Below, piece after piece: positions 20,609-20,930 of a stretch of 20,930 nucleotides of DNA. Location: contig PFTH01000057.1 in the NCBI GenBank assembly GCA_002789465.1, forward strand, positions 1 through 20,930, read 5' to 3'. The notes beneath the pieces are model-generated. The model did not search any database. It saw only the letters and a program-made list of their open reading frames with translations, and was not told where the DNA came from. The stretch is from Candidatus Roizmanbacteria bacterium CG_4_9_14_0_8_um_filter_34_12. Its GTDB lineage: Bacteria > Patescibacteriota > Microgenomatia > UBA1406 > GWC2-37-13. The position numbers and the translations under genes are program-made. The first letter of the stretch is position 1. Every line of letters starts with the position of its first letter.

Positions 20609-20930
20609 ATCAAGACATTTCAAATTTTCAGGGGAAAAAGCTTGCTCGCTCGCCCCGCCGGAGTTTATCCCGCACGGCGATGCGGGAGCGGGTCTCGCTT
20701 CGCAAAAAGCCTTGTATTTCGGAATTAAATCATAAGGTCGGACAAATTCAAATTCAGTTTTTCGGGAAAGCAAACGGCGGTTCGTTCCAATTTTTTCCGT
20801 CAATGATTTTATTTCATAAAAATTATTGGACAAAGTAAGTTTTTCGGCGTGGTGAGCGGTATTTATCCAATTCCGCAAAGGTTCAATCCAATTGTTTCCC
20901 TTTCGCCCAAAATCAGACTTCCTTTTGTTG
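20543..20930 (-). CDS. C-terminal part of a probable site-specific (serine) recombinase, reading into tRNA-Pro
   Basis: Frame open to the right edge; about 128 residues visible. Residues encoded from about 20930 to 20730 (SDFGRKGNNWIEPLRNWI, AHHAEKL, SLTEKIGTNRRLLSRKTEFEFVRP, DLIPKYKA) resemble the C-terminal end of large serine recombinases common in CPR genomes; this is recognition by eye. After KYKA the frame runs through a GC-rich palindromic repeat (20640-20705), a short spacer and the antisense of the tRNA, ending at 20543. The native protein probably ended near 20730 and the last 60 or so residues are an accident of the insertion. The position at the 3' end of a tRNA suggests an integrated element extending right. 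Confidence 0.55.
   Translation of the reverse strand, partial: NKRKSDFGRKGNNWIEPLRNWINTAHHAEKLTLSNNFYEIKSLTEKIGTNRRLLSRKTEFEFVRPYDLIPKYKAFCEARPAPASPCGINSGGASEQAFSPENLKCLDWSGWWDLNPRPSDPQPDALAI
20640..20705. repeat. GC-rich palindromic repeat in the 3' part of the recombinase frame
   Basis: A GC-rich island in AT-rich DNA. The core hairpin is TCCCGCA-CGGCGA-TGCGGGA (20668-20687). Outer segments (GCTTGCTCGCTCG on the left, TCTCGCTTCGC on the right) and inner ones (CCCCGCCGG and AGCGGG) look like nested arms. It is the third GC-rich palindrome of the window, with those at 412 and 16084, and it too lies within or next to coding sequence. Confidence 0.7.

Overview
This window is AT-rich, very densely packed DNA. 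It looks like a Candidate Phyla Radiation / Patescibacteria genome, most likely of the Microgenomates type. The reasons are tiny intergenic gaps, small single-domain versions of housekeeping proteins, a class I 'archaeal-type' fructose-bisphosphate aldolase next to gap and pgk, many GT-C-like membrane proteins, and short GC-rich palindromes scattered in and between genes. TGA serves as an ordinary stop (for example in the 760-residue gene ending at 18440 and the DUF192 gene ending at 13735), which argues against the UGA-glycine code of Gracilibacteria and Absconditabacteria. The lineage is an inference from content, not from a marker gene.

Layout. Positions 1-6207 are a minus-strand run, in transcription order: trmD, a family 2 glycosyltransferase, an unknown protein, a large SEC-C/TPR protein, a Fe/Mn superoxide dismutase and a truncated ABC-transporter ATPase. 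yidD (6382-6618) is on the plus strand. Two GT-C-like membrane proteins (6637-8118 minus, 8144-9571 plus) diverge from a 25-bp shared promoter. A minus-strand pair (DUF5678-like protein and retropepsin-like aspartic protease, 9583-10190) precedes a plus-strand glycolytic block: class I aldolase, GAPDH and phosphoglycerate kinase (10303-13734). Next comes a minus-strand group: a secreted glycoside-hydrolase-like protein with a dockerin-like tail, a CDGSH iron-sulfur protein with a cysteine-rich tail, and a DUF192 protein whose start overlaps that tail (13735-16036). From 16158 a plus-strand cluster holds a 760-residue chimeric protein, an unknown 183-residue protein and a small membrane protein. 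A minus-strand operon (adenosine-specific kinase, small basic protein, dCMP deaminase; 19324-20460) follows. A tRNA-Pro(GGG) gene and the 3' end of a probable site-specific recombinase close the window, suggesting an integrated element to the right.

The two most notable signals are these. (1) The 760-residue protein appears to join an isoprenoid-synthase-like helical domain (intact second Asp-rich motif, degenerate first one), an HTH, a degenerate LAGLIDADG homing-endonuclease fold and sigma-70 regions 2 and 4. This recalls WhiA but is much more elaborate. (2) In twelve genes a -10-like hexamer lies 6-9 nt upstream of the ATG, so leaderless transcription appears to be the rule for promoter-proximal genes here, while at least one operon-internal gene (CDGSH) has a clear Shine-Dalgarno sequence.

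No gene-free stretch exceeds 300 bases. Convergent genes abut with 0-18 nt between stop codons and no room for conventional terminators.
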